Assembly: GCF_001861355.1 (NCBI RefSeq) | Contig: NZ_MASN01000041.1 | Location: 89,317 to 153,316 of the forward strand | Source: Natrialba sp. SSL1 | GTDB taxonomy: Archaea; Halobacteriota; Halobacteria; Halobacteriales; Natrialbaceae | Direction: 5' to 3' | Length of the DNA: 64,000 bases | The notes under the pieces: generated by a model | Seen by the model: the letters and a program-made list of their open reading frames with translations, nothing else | What the model was told of the DNA's origin: nothing | Databases searched by the model: none | Made by a program: the position numbers and the translations under genes | In this document: positions 1 to 8,288 of the stretch, in pieces | Layout: the number at the start of each line of letters is the position of its first letter | Numbering within the stretch: position 1 is the first letter of the stretch

Positions 1-1
1 G

Positions 2-1069
2 ATCGGAGTCGGTCAGGCCGGTGGGAAGGTCACGGAACGACTCGCTCGATTCGATGCGGACATGGGCTTTGGTGCAGTCCGTGGCGCGCTGGCGGTCAAC
101 TCCGCGAAACCCGACCTTCGGTCCCTCGATGTTGTCGACACACAGCTAATCGGTGCAGATCGCGTCAACGGCCACGGGGTCGGTGGCGACAACGAACTCG
201 GCACCGAGGTCATGCAATCGGACATTCAGCAGGTGTTGGGTGCCCTGGATGGTCGCGTGACCTCGAGTGCCGAAGCGATCTTCGTCGTCGCCGGACTCGG
301 CGGCGGCACCGGCAGCGGCGGCGCACCGGTACTTGTCCATCACCTCCAGCAAGTGTACGACGTCCCCGTCTACGCCCTCGGTGTCCTCCCGGGGCGCAAC
401 GAAGGCGCGCTCTACCAGGCCAACGCCGGTCGCTCGCTGAAGACACTCGCCCGCGAGGCCGATTCGACCCTCCTCATCGACAACGATGCCTGGCACGAAC
501 AGGGCGAGAGTGTCGAAGGCGCGTTCAAGACGATCAACCAGAAGATCGCCCGCCGCGTCGGCCTCCTGTTCGCCTCCGGCGAAGCAACCGAGGGCGTCGG
601 CGAAAGCGTGGTGGACTCGAGTGAGGTTATCAACACGCTGCGAAGCGGCGGCATTGCGACCCTCGGGTATGCGAGCGAGGTCGCAAGCGACGACAGCGCC
701 GAGAACGTCCGGACGGCGATGAGCGTCTCCCGACAGGCACTCCTGACCGGGACGAGTCTGCCGGATGCGACGACGGCAGATTCCGCGCTGCTCGTCATCG
801 CCGGCGACCCGGAGAAAATCCCGCGCAAGGGCGTCGAGAAGTCTCGCCGCTGGCTCGAGGACGAAACCGGGAGCATGGAGGTTCGGGGCGGCGACTTCCC
901 ACTCGAGAGCGACCGGCTGGGCGCGCTCGTCCTCCTCGGCGGCGCAGAGCGCTCACAGCGCATCGAGCAGTTCATGGATCGCGCACGCGAGGCACAGCGC
1001 GAACAGGACGAGGAGAAGACCGATCATATCGAGCAGTTCACCGACGACCGACTCGAGAACCTCTTCTGA
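2..1069 (+). CDS. cetZ: CetZ-type tubulin/FtsZ-family GTPase (5' end outside window)
   Basis: The frame is open from base 2, so only the start codon and a few residues are missing; 355 residues are visible. A glycine-rich nucleotide loop (GQAGGK) opens the protein, and the tubulin signature GGGTGSGGA lies at bases 299-325. The C-terminus ends in an acidic, charged tail finishing LENLF, like other CetZ proteins. CetZ proteins are archaeal tubulin relatives that polymerise with GTP and control cell shape and motility rather than division. This copy is shorter than CetZ1 as I remember it, lacking a long insert before the C-terminal domain, so it may be a CetZ2 or divergent paralogue. The family call is firm; the subgroup is not. 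Confidence 0.93.
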   Translation: MGVGQAGGKVTERLARFDADMGFGAVRGALAVNSAKPDLRSLDVVDTQLIGADRVNGHGVGGDNELGTEVMQSDIQQVLGALDGRVTSSAEAIFVVAGLGGGTGSGGAPVLVHHLQQVYDVPVYALGVLPGRNEGALYQANAGRSLKTLAREADSTLLIDNDAWHEQGESVEGAFKTINQKIARRVGLLFASGEATEGVGESVVDSSEVINTLRSGGIATLGYASEVASDDSAENVRTAMSVSRQALLTGTSLPDATTADSALLVIAGDPEKIPRKGVEKSRRWLEDETGSMEVRGGDFPLESDRLGALVLLGGAERSQRIEQFMDRAREAQREQDEEKTDHIEQFTDDRLENLF

Positions 1070-1087
1070 GACGGACTGCGGTCCGTC
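1070..1087 (+). terminator. Hairpin directly after cetZ stop
   Basis: Perfect 7-bp stem GACGGAC / GTCCGTC with a TGCG loop, starting one base after the stop codon and followed by GTTTCC. Its position suggests a terminator or 3'-end stabiliser; the downstream T-run is weak. Confidence 0.4.
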
Positions 1088-1579
1088 GTTTCCGGCGCAA
1101 CCGCGACCGCCCTGTCGTTTCCGGGAACCCGTTCCAGCAGATCGGCTGCGTCGACTCGCGATCGACAAAATCGGTTTGCACTGACCATATTTATACGTCG
1201 GTCGACCAGCCAGTGCGAGCGAGCGGGTGGAACACGGCCCCTGGTAACGGTTTTCACGGGGTTGTAGACCGGTACATTTAAATTACAGGCTCCAGTAGTT
1301 ACCGGTACCAGAACGCCACCGGGGCGCGTATCGCTCGACGATCGATGACAGGAAATCTTATTCACCGAGATTTCGCAGATCGTGAGCAGTCGCTGTACAC
1401 TGCGACAACCGCGACCACGACCGTACTCCCGACTCCTGACGTAGAGACAGAGACAGATGAGAACGGAGACGCAGGAACGGTCACACGCGGCGGTCGCAAC
1501 ACATGCGAATACGCAAACGAACGCGAACGAATTGCGCTCGCGGACCGGTGCGGGTATGGCACAGAGGTTTGAATAACAC
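1088..1579. other. Intergenic region between cetZ and coiled-coil gene
   Basis: No convincing gene. Two AT-rich promoter-like boxes occur, ATATTTATA near 1187-1195 and ACATTTAAATTACA near 1274-1287. No TATA box sits 27 bases before the start at 1580, so the downstream gene may have a long leader starting from one of these. A 75-codon frame at 1345-1572 has neither family features nor a promoter and is not called. Confidence 0.5.
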
Positions 1580-2461
1580 ATGGTAGACGAATCGAAAAAC
1601 ATCGAACTGACAGACGACGACCTCGAAAACAACTCCAAAGGACAGCTCATCAAGATGGCCGGCCAGCTTCGAGACCGGCGAAACGAGCTGAACCAGATGG
1701 CTTCCGACCGCGCCTCCAAGCGCGACGACCTGAACGCAAAGACGCGCGAGAAGGTCGACGAAGCCCAGGAGCACCGCGAACAGCGCGACGAGCTCAACGA
1801 GCAGGTCCAGGAACACAAGGACAAGCGTAACGAACTCAACGCCGACGCCAACGAGCTCTTCGACAAGGTCGACAAGCTCAAATCCGACATGGAGCTCGAC
1901 GAGGGCAAGGACCTCGAGGAACTCGAGGAGGAAATCGAGCAACTCGAGTTCAAGCAGCAGACCGAGGTCCTCTCGAGTGAGGAAGAGCAGGAACTCATCG
2001 AGAAGATCGAGTCCAAGCGCGAGGAGTACGAAGAGCGCAAGGGAAAGCTCGAGCAGAACGAGGATCTCGAAGGGCTCGTCGAGGAAGCTGAGGAGGTTCG
2101 CTCCGAGGCATCCCAGCACCACCAGAAGGTGACGGAGCTTGCGGACAAGGCCCAGGAACATCACAACCAGATGATCGAGGCCTACCGCGAAGCCGACGAC
2201 ATCCGTGATGAGGCTGACGAGATGCACGAGAAGTTCGTCGAGGCTCAGGAGGCGGCCGACCAGCATCACGAGGACTTCGTCCGCGTCCAGAAGCGCCTGC
2301 GCGAGCTCGACAAGGAAGAAGAGCAAGAGCGCAAGTCCGAGCGCGACAAGAAGAAAGAGGAGGCCAAAGAAGAGGCCGAGGAGATTTATCAGAAGTTCAA
2401 GGAGGGCGAGACCCTCGACACCGAGGACCTGATGAAGCTCCAGAAGACGGGACTGCTCTAA
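1580..2461 (+). CDS. Archaeal coiled-coil protein (COG1340-like)
   Basis: 293 residues, almost wholly alpha-helical heptad sequence rich in Glu, Lys, Arg and Gln, without a catalytic domain, signal peptide or membrane segment. Short Leu-poor breaks near residues 100-110 and 170-180 suggest two or three helical hairpins. It resembles the widespread archaeal coiled-coil family COG1340, sometimes mislabelled as a phosphatase or chromosome segregation protein. No enzymatic role can be read from the sequence; a structural or scaffold role in the cytoplasm is likely. The ATG at 1580 is followed at once by the helical region and is the first usable start in the frame. It is preceded by a long intergenic region and followed by an insertion element. 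Confidence 0.85.
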   Translation: MVDESKNIELTDDDLENNSKGQLIKMAGQLRDRRNELNQMASDRASKRDDLNAKTREKVDEAQEHREQRDELNEQVQEHKDKRNELNADANELFDKVDKLKSDMELDEGKDLEELEEEIEQLEFKQQTEVLSSEEEQELIEKIESKREEYEERKGKLEQNEDLEGLVEEAEEVRSEASQHHQKVTELADKAQEHHNQMIEAYREADDIRDEADEMHEKFVEAQEAADQHHEDFVRVQKRLRELDKEEEQERKSERDKKKEEAKEEAEEIYQKFKEGETLDTEDLMKLQKTGLL

Positions 2462-2694
2462 GCGCGTCGTCTGGGCTCGATTCGTCCCACGCTCGACGGT
2501 ACTGTTGAGCGTGTTTCTCTCGCTGGTGACGTATAGGCCAGTTGGACGAACGAAGTGGTGACGGAGAACAGCGAGCAAGCAGTTGCTGTCGGAATTTGTT
2601 GTCTGGGTCTCTCTTTGCAACTTCCCAGCAACAGCGATTACAGACTGAACTGCGTCCCTTCCGCCCAAATCTATAAAGAATAGCAGCGCGAGTA

Positions 2695-2716
2695 CCACGG
2701 GCCACCGTGCCCGTGG
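2695..2716 (+). repeat. IS left-end hairpin, copy 1
   Basis: Perfect 8-bp stem CCACGGGC / GCCCGTGG around loop CACCGT. In IS200/IS605 elements such hairpins are the TnpA recognition sites. The second copy of the duplication repeats it at 2861-2882. Confidence 0.8.
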
Positions 2717-2771
2717 GTGAAGCGTGTCACAATACGAACTTTTAACAAGTTTCAAACCATACTAGAATTCA

Positions 2772-2849
2772 GTGCAGTCGTCCAAACTCACCCAATCACT
2801 GTCGTTCGGACTAGACATCCACACGGGGAGTGGAGACGATAAAGAATAG
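2772..2849 (+). pseudogene. Truncated duplicate start of tnpB
   Basis: A GTG-initiated 25-codon frame identical to the start of the intact tnpB for 23 residues. It then crosses into the second copy of the left-end repeat, reads Lys-Glu and stops at TAG. It is a by-product of the 166-bp duplication and has no catalytic part. Confidence 0.75.
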
Positions 2850-2860
2850 CAGCGCGAGTA

Positions 2861-2882
2861 CCACGGGCCACCGTGCCCGTGG
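2861..2882 (+). repeat. IS left-end hairpin, copy 2
   Basis: Same 8-bp stem and CACCGT loop as the hairpin 166 bp upstream. This copy adjoins the intact tnpB and is probably the functional left end. Confidence 0.8.
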
Positions 2883-2937
2883 GTGAAGCGTGTCACAATA
2901 CGAACTTTTAACAAGTTTCAAACCATACTAGAATCCA

Positions 2938-4275
2938 GTGCAGTCGTCCAAACTCACCCAATCACTGTCGTTCGGACTAGACATCCACACGGGGAGTGGA
3001 GACGATCTGCAAACCGGCTGTCTTGAGGCCCGCCGCATCCGCAACGAAACCAACCGCCTCGACCGCCAAGGTTGGGATTGGAACGAGATCAAATCGGTCG
3101 TCGTGGATAACGCCGACCATGTCAACAACACCACCCAACTCATCGTTGATAAGGCACTCGGTGAAATCGAAACGTATCACGACAACAAAGATGATGGATG
3201 GGGGCGACCCCACCCATACATCGACGAGTCGTACCCGATGGTGATGAACCACGGAGAAGGCTACCGCCTGTTCCCTGAAGAGGATGGGACTGTTCGATTC
3301 CGTATCACTGCCACAAGAGGCACCCACGTCAAAGGCGACCTTCGAGGGAGTCCTGACCACTTCGACCGACTCCAAACTGCATTCAACGACAAAGAGTGGC
3401 GGGTTGGAACCGCTGAAGTCGTACACAAGCACAACGAGTGGCGACTCCACGTCACAGTCACACACGAAACTCACAGAGTCGCCAGCAAACACAATACAGA
3501 CACAATTGTTGGTTTGGATGTGAACGAGGACTGCATCGCCCTCGCAGCGATGAGTCGGAGCGGTGCAGTGAAAGACTCTGTGGTGTTCGAGTATCCATCT
3601 GTGAAAGAGCAGCGCCACGAGTTTTTCACCAAACGCAAGCGGATGCAGAAAGCCGGCCAGACTGCGTTTGAAACGGTCGTGAAGACTGAAGAACGCGACT
3701 ACGTTCACGATCGCCTGCACAAAGTATCGCGGGAAGTAGCTGAATGGATCTCGCAATTTACTGACCCGGTGATCGTCTTTGAAGACCTCAAAGACATGCG
3801 AGAGTCCATCGACTACGGAACGCGAATGAACCGTCGGCTACACTCACTGCCGTTCGCAACTCTCCAAGAGATGGTATCGTACAAAGTTGCGTGGGAAGGG
3901 ATTCCTTCAGATGTGGTTGACCCCGAATACACGAGTCAGCGATGCCCACGGACGGAGTGCCAGCACACAGACCGAGCGAATCGACATAAGAAGCGATTCA
4001 AATGCAAACGGTGTGGGTTCCAAGACCACGCTGATCGGAAGGCTGCGGTATGCGTTGTGCAGAATTGGTTAGACGAACAGTATGGAAATGTGCCGTCTCT
4101 CGAAACCCTTCCACACGTTCGGACGGTGAGACGGGCGGCATCGGGGGCTGGTGGAGGCCCCGACTCTCACGGACACGATTTGTGTTCGGGTATTGACCGA
4201 CACGGGACGTCGGCGCAACCAGGGATGGGAGCGCGAGAGGAATTAAAGTCCGTTGCGTCAGCAGTGCAGGACTAA
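2938..4275 (+). CDS. tnpB: TnpB RNA-guided nuclease / IS200/IS605 accessory protein
   Basis: 445 residues with a GTG start. The RuvC-like parts are visible: a first Asp in GLDVNED near residue 199, a Glu in VFEDLKD near residue 282, and a last Asp in DHADRKAA near residue 364. A zinc finger with two Cys pairs (CPRTEC, then CKRCG) lies between the Glu and the last Asp. TnpB proteins are RNA-guided DNA nucleases that help an element persist and are ancestors of Cas12. Here the Asn that usually follows the last Asp (DxNAA) is Lys, one base change from Asn. The last 60 residues are not typical protein sequence and overlap the region where the guide RNA is normally encoded. The frame is intact. 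Activity is uncertain because of the Lys substitution. Confidence 0.88.
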   Translation: MQSSKLTQSLSFGLDIHTGSGDDLQTGCLEARRIRNETNRLDRQGWDWNEIKSVVVDNADHVNNTTQLIVDKALGEIETYHDNKDDGWGRPHPYIDESYPMVMNHGEGYRLFPEEDGTVRFRITATRGTHVKGDLRGSPDHFDRLQTAFNDKEWRVGTAEVVHKHNEWRLHVTVTHETHRVASKHNTDTIVGLDVNEDCIALAAMSRSGAVKDSVVFEYPSVKEQRHEFFTKRKRMQKAGQTAFETVVKTEERDYVHDRLHKVSREVAEWISQFTDPVIVFEDLKDMRESIDYGTRMNRRLHSLPFATLQEMVSYKVAWEGIPSDVVDPEYTSQRCPRTECQHTDRANRHKKRFKCKRCGFQDHADRKAAVCVVQNWLDEQYGNVPSLETLPHVRTVRRAASGAGGGPDSHGHDLCSGIDRHGTSAQPGMGAREELKSVASAVQD

Positions 4276-4306
4276 ACATGGACGCCCCGCGCCACCGTGC
4301 GCGGGG
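4140..4306 (+). ncRNA. Predicted omegaRNA/sotRNA overlapping the tnpB 3' end
   Basis: TnpB elements encode their guide RNA across the tnpB 3' end and right end, and sense overlapping transcripts from IS1341-type genes are known in Halobacterium. Here the tnpB C-terminal codons are low in conserved protein features and run into the right-end hairpin. The call is by position only and the 5' limit is a guess. Confidence 0.3.
4285..4306 (+). repeat. IS right-end hairpin
   Basis: Perfect 8-bp stem CCCCGCGC / GCGCGGGG around CACCGT, the same loop as at the left end, nine bases after the tnpB stop. Stem sequences differ between ends, which lets ends be told apart. Confidence 0.8.
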
Positions 4307-4489
4307 TACTTCACCTCACATGTAGAACAGCTGGAACGGTTCGTGAGCGGACGACCTGCAGGCAGTTGGTGGGTGAACGCGGGGTACTGGGTACCGGTTA
4401 CTGGATACTGGCTACCTGAACCGCAGACGCGACGACAACGGTTAACAGGACAGCACTCAGAGATACCGACATGAACAGAGGTGTCTGCG

Positions 4490-5494
4490 ATGGTTGAGAC
4501 GCGAGAGATCGGACAGCTCGCCGCGGTCATGCTCGGAATTGTCGCGGTAGCTATCGTGAGTTTCGGCGTGTTCGTCCTGTACCCCGACTCGTTGACAGAC
4601 CTGTTCGGCCTCGTCATCGCACTCGCCGTGATCGTGCTCGGAATCAGGGTAATCAGCGGCATCGCGAGTTCGATGTTCGCGAGCTACAACGTCGCCGAGG
4701 TCGCCGTCGAGGGACCGATCACCCGTGACGGCGGTGGTGGCGGCCCGCTGCCCTCGCGCCCGCAGTCGACGCCAGCCGACGACGTTGTCGACCAGATCGA
4801 CCGCGCCGACGAGGACGAGAACGTCGACGCGCTGCTCGTGAAGCTGAACACACCCGGCGGCGAGGTCGTCCCGAGCGACGATATTCGACTCGCCGCCGAG
4901 CGCTTCGACGGGCCGACGGTGGCCTATACCACCGACGTCTGTGCGAGCGGCGGCTACTGGATCGCAAGCGGCTGTGACGCACTCTGGGCCCGCGACGGCT
5001 CCATCGTCGGCTCCATCGGCGTCATCGGCTCGCGCGTCAACGCCAGCGACCTCGCCGAGAAGGTCGGCCTCTCCTACGAGCGCTTCGCCGCCGGCGAGTT
5101 CAAGGACGCCGGCACGCCGCTGAAGGAACTCGAAGAGGACGAGCGTGCGTATCTCCAGGGGCTGATCGACGACTACTACGAGACGTTCGTCGACCGGGTC
5201 AGCGACGGTCGCGATATGGACCCCGAGTTCGTTCGCGACACCGAAGCCCGCATCTACCTCGGCGAGCAGGCTCACGAACTGGGACTGGTCGACGAACTCG
5301 GCACGCGACGGGATCTGGAGGACGAGCTGACGGACCAACTCGAAACGGACGAGGTCGTGATCGAAGAGTTCGAACCGGAGCGGCCGTTGATGGCTCGCCT
5401 CGGGACGGGTGCTCAGCAAGTGGCCTATTCGTTCGGTGCTGGCATTGCTGGTATCGGAGCGGACCGCGAGTTCCGGCTGCGGTTGCGTAACTGA
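4490..5494 (+). CDS. sppA: SppA-type signal peptide peptidase (S49 family)
   Basis: 334 residues. Two hydrophobic helices (about residues 9-30 and 38-60) anchor it to the membrane, followed by a ClpP-fold peptidase domain. The Ser nucleophile lies in CASGGYW (about residue 153) and the Lys general base in EFKDAGTP (about residue 205), the Ser/Lys dyad of SppA. A Gly-rich stretch near residue 82 marks the linker. SppA enzymes degrade signal peptides left in the membrane after secretion. ATG 4490 was preferred over an in-frame GTG at 4481, which would add three residues. The gene lies just after the insertion element; the spacer contains short near-repeats of GGTACTGG. Confidence 0.92.
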   Translation: MVETREIGQLAAVMLGIVAVAIVSFGVFVLYPDSLTDLFGLVIALAVIVLGIRVISGIASSMFASYNVAEVAVEGPITRDGGGGGPLPSRPQSTPADDVVDQIDRADEDENVDALLVKLNTPGGEVVPSDDIRLAAERFDGPTVAYTTDVCASGGYWIASGCDALWARDGSIVGSIGVIGSRVNASDLAEKVGLSYERFAAGEFKDAGTPLKELEEDERAYLQGLIDDYYETFVDRVSDGRDMDPEFVRDTEARIYLGEQAHELGLVDELGTRRDLEDELTDQLETDEVVIEEFEPERPLMARLGTGAQQVAYSFGAGIAGIGADREFRLRLRN

Positions 5495-5653
5495 GTGGGT
5501 TCGGTCGGACGGGAGGATGGGAGGATGGGAGGACGGGAAGGCAGCAGGACAACAGGACAGGTGTGTTCGGATCACCGCGTCGCCGGCACAACTCGGTGCC
5601 GAGATGCGCTTCGAGTAAGTGGTTTTATCGTCGTACGGAATGCAACAGCAACC
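5495..5653. repeat. Short-word repeats between sppA and DUF373 gene
   Basis: The spacer carries near-tandem copies of GGGAGGATG around 5512-5540, then AGCAGGACAACAGGACAGG. No gene or clear TATA box is seen; the downstream GTG start could be read from a shared transcript. Confidence 0.5.
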
Positions 5654-7228
5654 GTGACAACGCTGGTCGTCTGTCTGGATCGGACCGACGACGTCGGTCG
5701 GAAGACGGGGCTCCGATCGCCGATCGTCGGGTGGGAGGCCGTCCGGGCGCTGGTCACCGATATCGGACTCGCGGACCCGGAGGACTCGGGAGTGAATACG
5801 CTCCTCGAGACGCTCCGTGTCGCTCAGAGCCTCCGCGACGAGGACGAAGAAACGGTCGTCGCGGTCGTCTCGGGTGACCGTGAGTCGATGGTCTCAGCGG
5901 ACCGGGCCGTCGCCCGTCAGCTTGACGAACTCATTGCCGACTATAGCCCTGACTCCGCGGTCGTCGTGATCGACAGTGCAGAGGACGAGCGGCTAGTTCC
6001 GATCGTCGAGAGCCGCGTACAGGTCGACTCGGTCGACCGGGTCGTCGTCCGGCAGGCGCGAGACATCGAATCGACGTACTACCTGTTAAAGCAGTTCCTC
6101 GCGGACGAGGAGCTTCGACAGACGATTCTCATCCCCGTCGGTCTCACACTGCTCGTCTTCCCGATGCTTGCCACTGTAACAAGTCCGGCGGAGGGAGCAG
6201 CAGCGATCACGACTGTCATTGGTCTCTTCTTGCTGTACAAGGGGTTCAACATCGACGAGATCATGACCGGTTTCGGCCACCAGGTCCGCGAATCGCTGTA
6301 CTCCGGACAGGTGTCGGTCGTCACCTACGTCGTCGCAGCCGGCTTAACGCTCGTCGGCCTCTTCTTCGGCGCACTCGGCGTTTCGAATCTCGACGATCCC
6401 GCAGGTGTCGGGATCCCGGTCGTGCAGTTTGCCTTCGACAGCGTCCCCTGGTTAGCCATGGCCGCGCTCACCGCCAGCGCCGGTCGCCTCCTCGACGAAG
6501 TGATCGGCGAGGACCCGATACGAAGCTCCTACCTGAACCTGCCGTTCATCGTGGTCGCGGTCAGCCTCGTCGTCCGTGGATTCACGGCGTACTTCCTCGA
6601 ACAACAGCAACTGATCGAGCCGCTGGCAGTCCCGCCGGCAGCGATCGGGCCGCTGACCGTCGAGGGATTCTCGCTGACGGCGGGCGAGCGACTCGCTATC
6701 TTCGTCGTGAGCGCGATTCTGATTAGCCTCCTCGGTGCATGGATCGCGAGTGCGATGAGCAGTTCTGCTGACCGCACCAATCCGGACGGGACGACAGGAG
6801 ACGCACCCAGTGCTGGCGGCACCGCCGACACTAGTTCGCCCTCCGAGCTCACGGATGGCGGTCCAGGCTCGTCCGGGCCACTGTCGACGCCAACGCCTGC
6901 AAACGTCGAGGTCGTCACGTCGGACGACGATGCACACACAGCCCACGATACCCAACCAGAGACCGTGAACGAGCAGGGACAGGATCACGAGGAACACCAA
7001 CACGAACGTGAACGCGAACACGCTCAGAACTCACACCAGACCACCGATCGTGAGCACACTAGAGAGCAGCATCGTGACGGCGTTACCGAAGCCGACACCA
7101 TCCCCGGCACCGATACTGACAGTGATTCCGACGACACCAGCAACGAGACTGGGGCCGACACTGACGGCGATACGGATACTGGCACCAACACCGACACCAA
7201 TAGCGACACCGACGACAGCCCTGATTAA
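5654..7228 (+). CDS. DUF373 family membrane protein
   Basis: 524 residues from GTG 5654, chosen because the protein then begins MTTLVVCLDRTDD, the typical DUF373 start; the open frame runs further upstream without family features. Residues 1-155 form a soluble alpha/beta region. From about residue 160 to 380 there are six or seven hydrophobic segments. The C-terminal 130 residues are low-complexity, rich in Asp, Thr, Ser, Gly and His, and end in a degenerate Asp-Thr repeat, probably a disordered surface tail. DUF373 is an archaeal integral membrane family of unknown function. No catalytic motif is evident. Confidence 0.85.
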   Translation: MTTLVVCLDRTDDVGRKTGLRSPIVGWEAVRALVTDIGLADPEDSGVNTLLETLRVAQSLRDEDEETVVAVVSGDRESMVSADRAVARQLDELIADYSPDSAVVVIDSAEDERLVPIVESRVQVDSVDRVVVRQARDIESTYYLLKQFLADEELRQTILIPVGLTLLVFPMLATVTSPAEGAAAITTVIGLFLLYKGFNIDEIMTGFGHQVRESLYSGQVSVVTYVVAAGLTLVGLFFGALGVSNLDDPAGVGIPVVQFAFDSVPWLAMAALTASAGRLLDEVIGEDPIRSSYLNLPFIVVAVSLVVRGFTAYFLEQQQLIEPLAVPPAAIGPLTVEGFSLTAGERLAIFVVSAILISLLGAWIASAMSSSADRTNPDGTTGDAPSAGGTADTSSPSELTDGGPGSSGPLSTPTPANVEVVTSDDDAHTAHDTQPETVNEQGQDHEEHQHEREREHAQNSHQTTDREHTREQHRDGVTEADTIPGTDTDSDSDDTSNETGADTDGDTDTGTNTDTNSDTDDSPD

Positions 7229-7532
7229 CGACACCGACCGCAGCGACCCCGACCCCGACAGCGACACCCCACAACACCGCCTGACCACTCGGCAACTCCT
7301 GTCTACTCGAGTACGACGAGTCCGAGAGTCGAGTTTGAGTGTTGAGTGTTGAGTGTTAAGTGTTGAAAGCTGAGAACTGAAAGGCAAGAGCTGGGAGTGA
7401 AGAGCCAAGAGCTGCGCGTTGAGAGATGGGAGTCACGACACGAGACGTGAAATTTGAGACTCGTGATTTGAGACTCGCGATTCGAGATTCGAGACTCGGT
7501 ACCCATTTACTCTCCCACTACAACCGTTCCCC
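7229..7532. repeat. Low-complexity spacer with degenerate word repeats
   Basis: Two repeat zones are seen. At about 7337-7366 the heptamer GAGTGTT is iterated four times with single changes. At about 7441-7500 a 14-16 base word of the type TTTGAGACTCGTGA or ATTCGAGACTCG is iterated. Between them run AG-rich words (AAGAGCTG, AAGAGCCAAGAGCTG). No gene, hairpin terminator or clear promoter is visible. Confidence 0.7.
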
Positions 7533-8270
7533 ATGAGCGATGCAGACAGCGCGGGTGCATGGGTGAGCCTCTTCTCGGGGGGTAAGGACTCGTCGTGGGC
7601 GCTGTATCAGGCCCTCGAAACCGGCCTCGATGTCCAGCGACTCGTCACCGTTCACCCCTCCGAGGACTCCTACATGTACCACGTTCCGGCAACCGACCTC
7701 GCCACGCTCGCAGCCGAGAGCACCGGTATCGAACTCGTCAACGTCGATCCCGACGACTTCGAGGCAAACAGCGCGACGGACGCCGGCGAACAGGGCGATA
7801 CCGAACTGGAGCCACTCGAGGCCGCCCTTCGCGAACTCGACGGCGACCTCGACGGCGGCATCGCTGGCGTCACCGCCGGTGCCGTCGAGAGCGAGTTCCA
7901 GACGAACCGAATCGAAGCGATGTGCGACCGTCTCGGCTGTGATCTCTTCGCGCCACTCTGGCAGGAAGAGCCTCGAACGCTGGCGGACGACATGCTCGAC
8001 GCCGGCTTCGAAATCAAAATCATCCAGACGGCTGCCTACGGACTCGACGAGTCCTGGCTCGGCCGCACGCTCGACCAGAACGCGCTGGCCGAACTCGAGA
8101 CGCTCAACGAGGAGTACGGCGTTCACATCCTCGGCGAGGGCGGCGAGTTCGAAACGCTCGTGGTCGACGGCCCGCACATGGACCAGCAGATTGCACTCGA
8201 GTACGAGACGGCGTGGGACAGTGAGGGAACGCGGGGAACAATTCGCGTGACCGACGCGGCACTCGAGTAG
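7533..8270 (+). CDS. dph6: Diphthine-ammonia ligase family protein (Dph6-like)
   Basis: 245 residues. An N-type ATP pyrophosphatase fold begins with the PP-loop SGGKDSSW at residues 15-22. A family motif GEGGEFETLVVDGP lies near residue 205, typical of the archaeal MJ0570/Dph6 group. Dph6 uses ATP and ammonia to amidate diphthine on elongation factor 2, the last step of diphthamide synthesis. An acidic insert near residues 75-100 is a usual haloarchaeal adaptation. It stands alone on this strand, with the next gene convergent. Confidence 0.88.
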   Translation: MSDADSAGAWVSLFSGGKDSSWALYQALETGLDVQRLVTVHPSEDSYMYHVPATDLATLAAESTGIELVNVDPDDFEANSATDAGEQGDTELEPLEAALRELDGDLDGGIAGVTAGAVESEFQTNRIEAMCDRLGCDLFAPLWQEEPRTLADDMLDAGFEIKIIQTAAYGLDESWLGRTLDQNALAELETLNEEYGVHILGEGGEFETLVVDGPHMDQQIALEYETAWDSEGTRGTIRVTDAALE

Positions 8271-8288
8271 CTCCTCGGCCAGCCTGGG

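Larger units (their letters stand above)
2673..3006 (+). repeat. 166-bp tandem duplication of IS left end
   Basis: Copy 1 covers 2673-2838 and copy 2 covers 2839-3004, each followed by the dinucleotide AT. The copies differ at a single base (T at 2769, C at 2935). Each contains the left hairpin, the GTG start and the first 22-23 codons of tnpB. Copy 2 runs on into the full gene; copy 1 runs into copy 2 and hits a stop. Near-identity shows the duplication is recent. Confidence 0.95.
2673..4310 (+). mobile_element. IS200/IS605-family element, tnpB only (IS1341-like)
   Basis: The element holds a tnpB gene but no TnpA tyrosine transposase. It is bounded by subterminal hairpins at 2695-2716 (repeated at 2861-2882) and 4285-4306, as expected for a family that moves as single-stranded DNA and makes no target duplication. 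All three hairpins have the same six-base loop CACCGT. The left end is present twice in tandem. With no tnpA it depends on another element for movement. The exact ends cannot be fixed without an empty-site comparison; the limits given follow the left duplication and the right hairpin. Confidence 0.8.

Noticed and set aside
1345..1572. 75-codon frame between cetZ and the coiled-coil gene
   Set aside because: No conserved feature, no promoter at the right distance, and composition typical of chance frames in GC-rich DNA.
1481..2755. Long minus-strand frame over the coiled-coil gene, Leu/Val rich
   Set aside because: It is the antisense of a Glu/Lys/Gln coiled coil, which always reads as Leu/Phe/Val-rich sequence; the plus-strand gene is clearly real.
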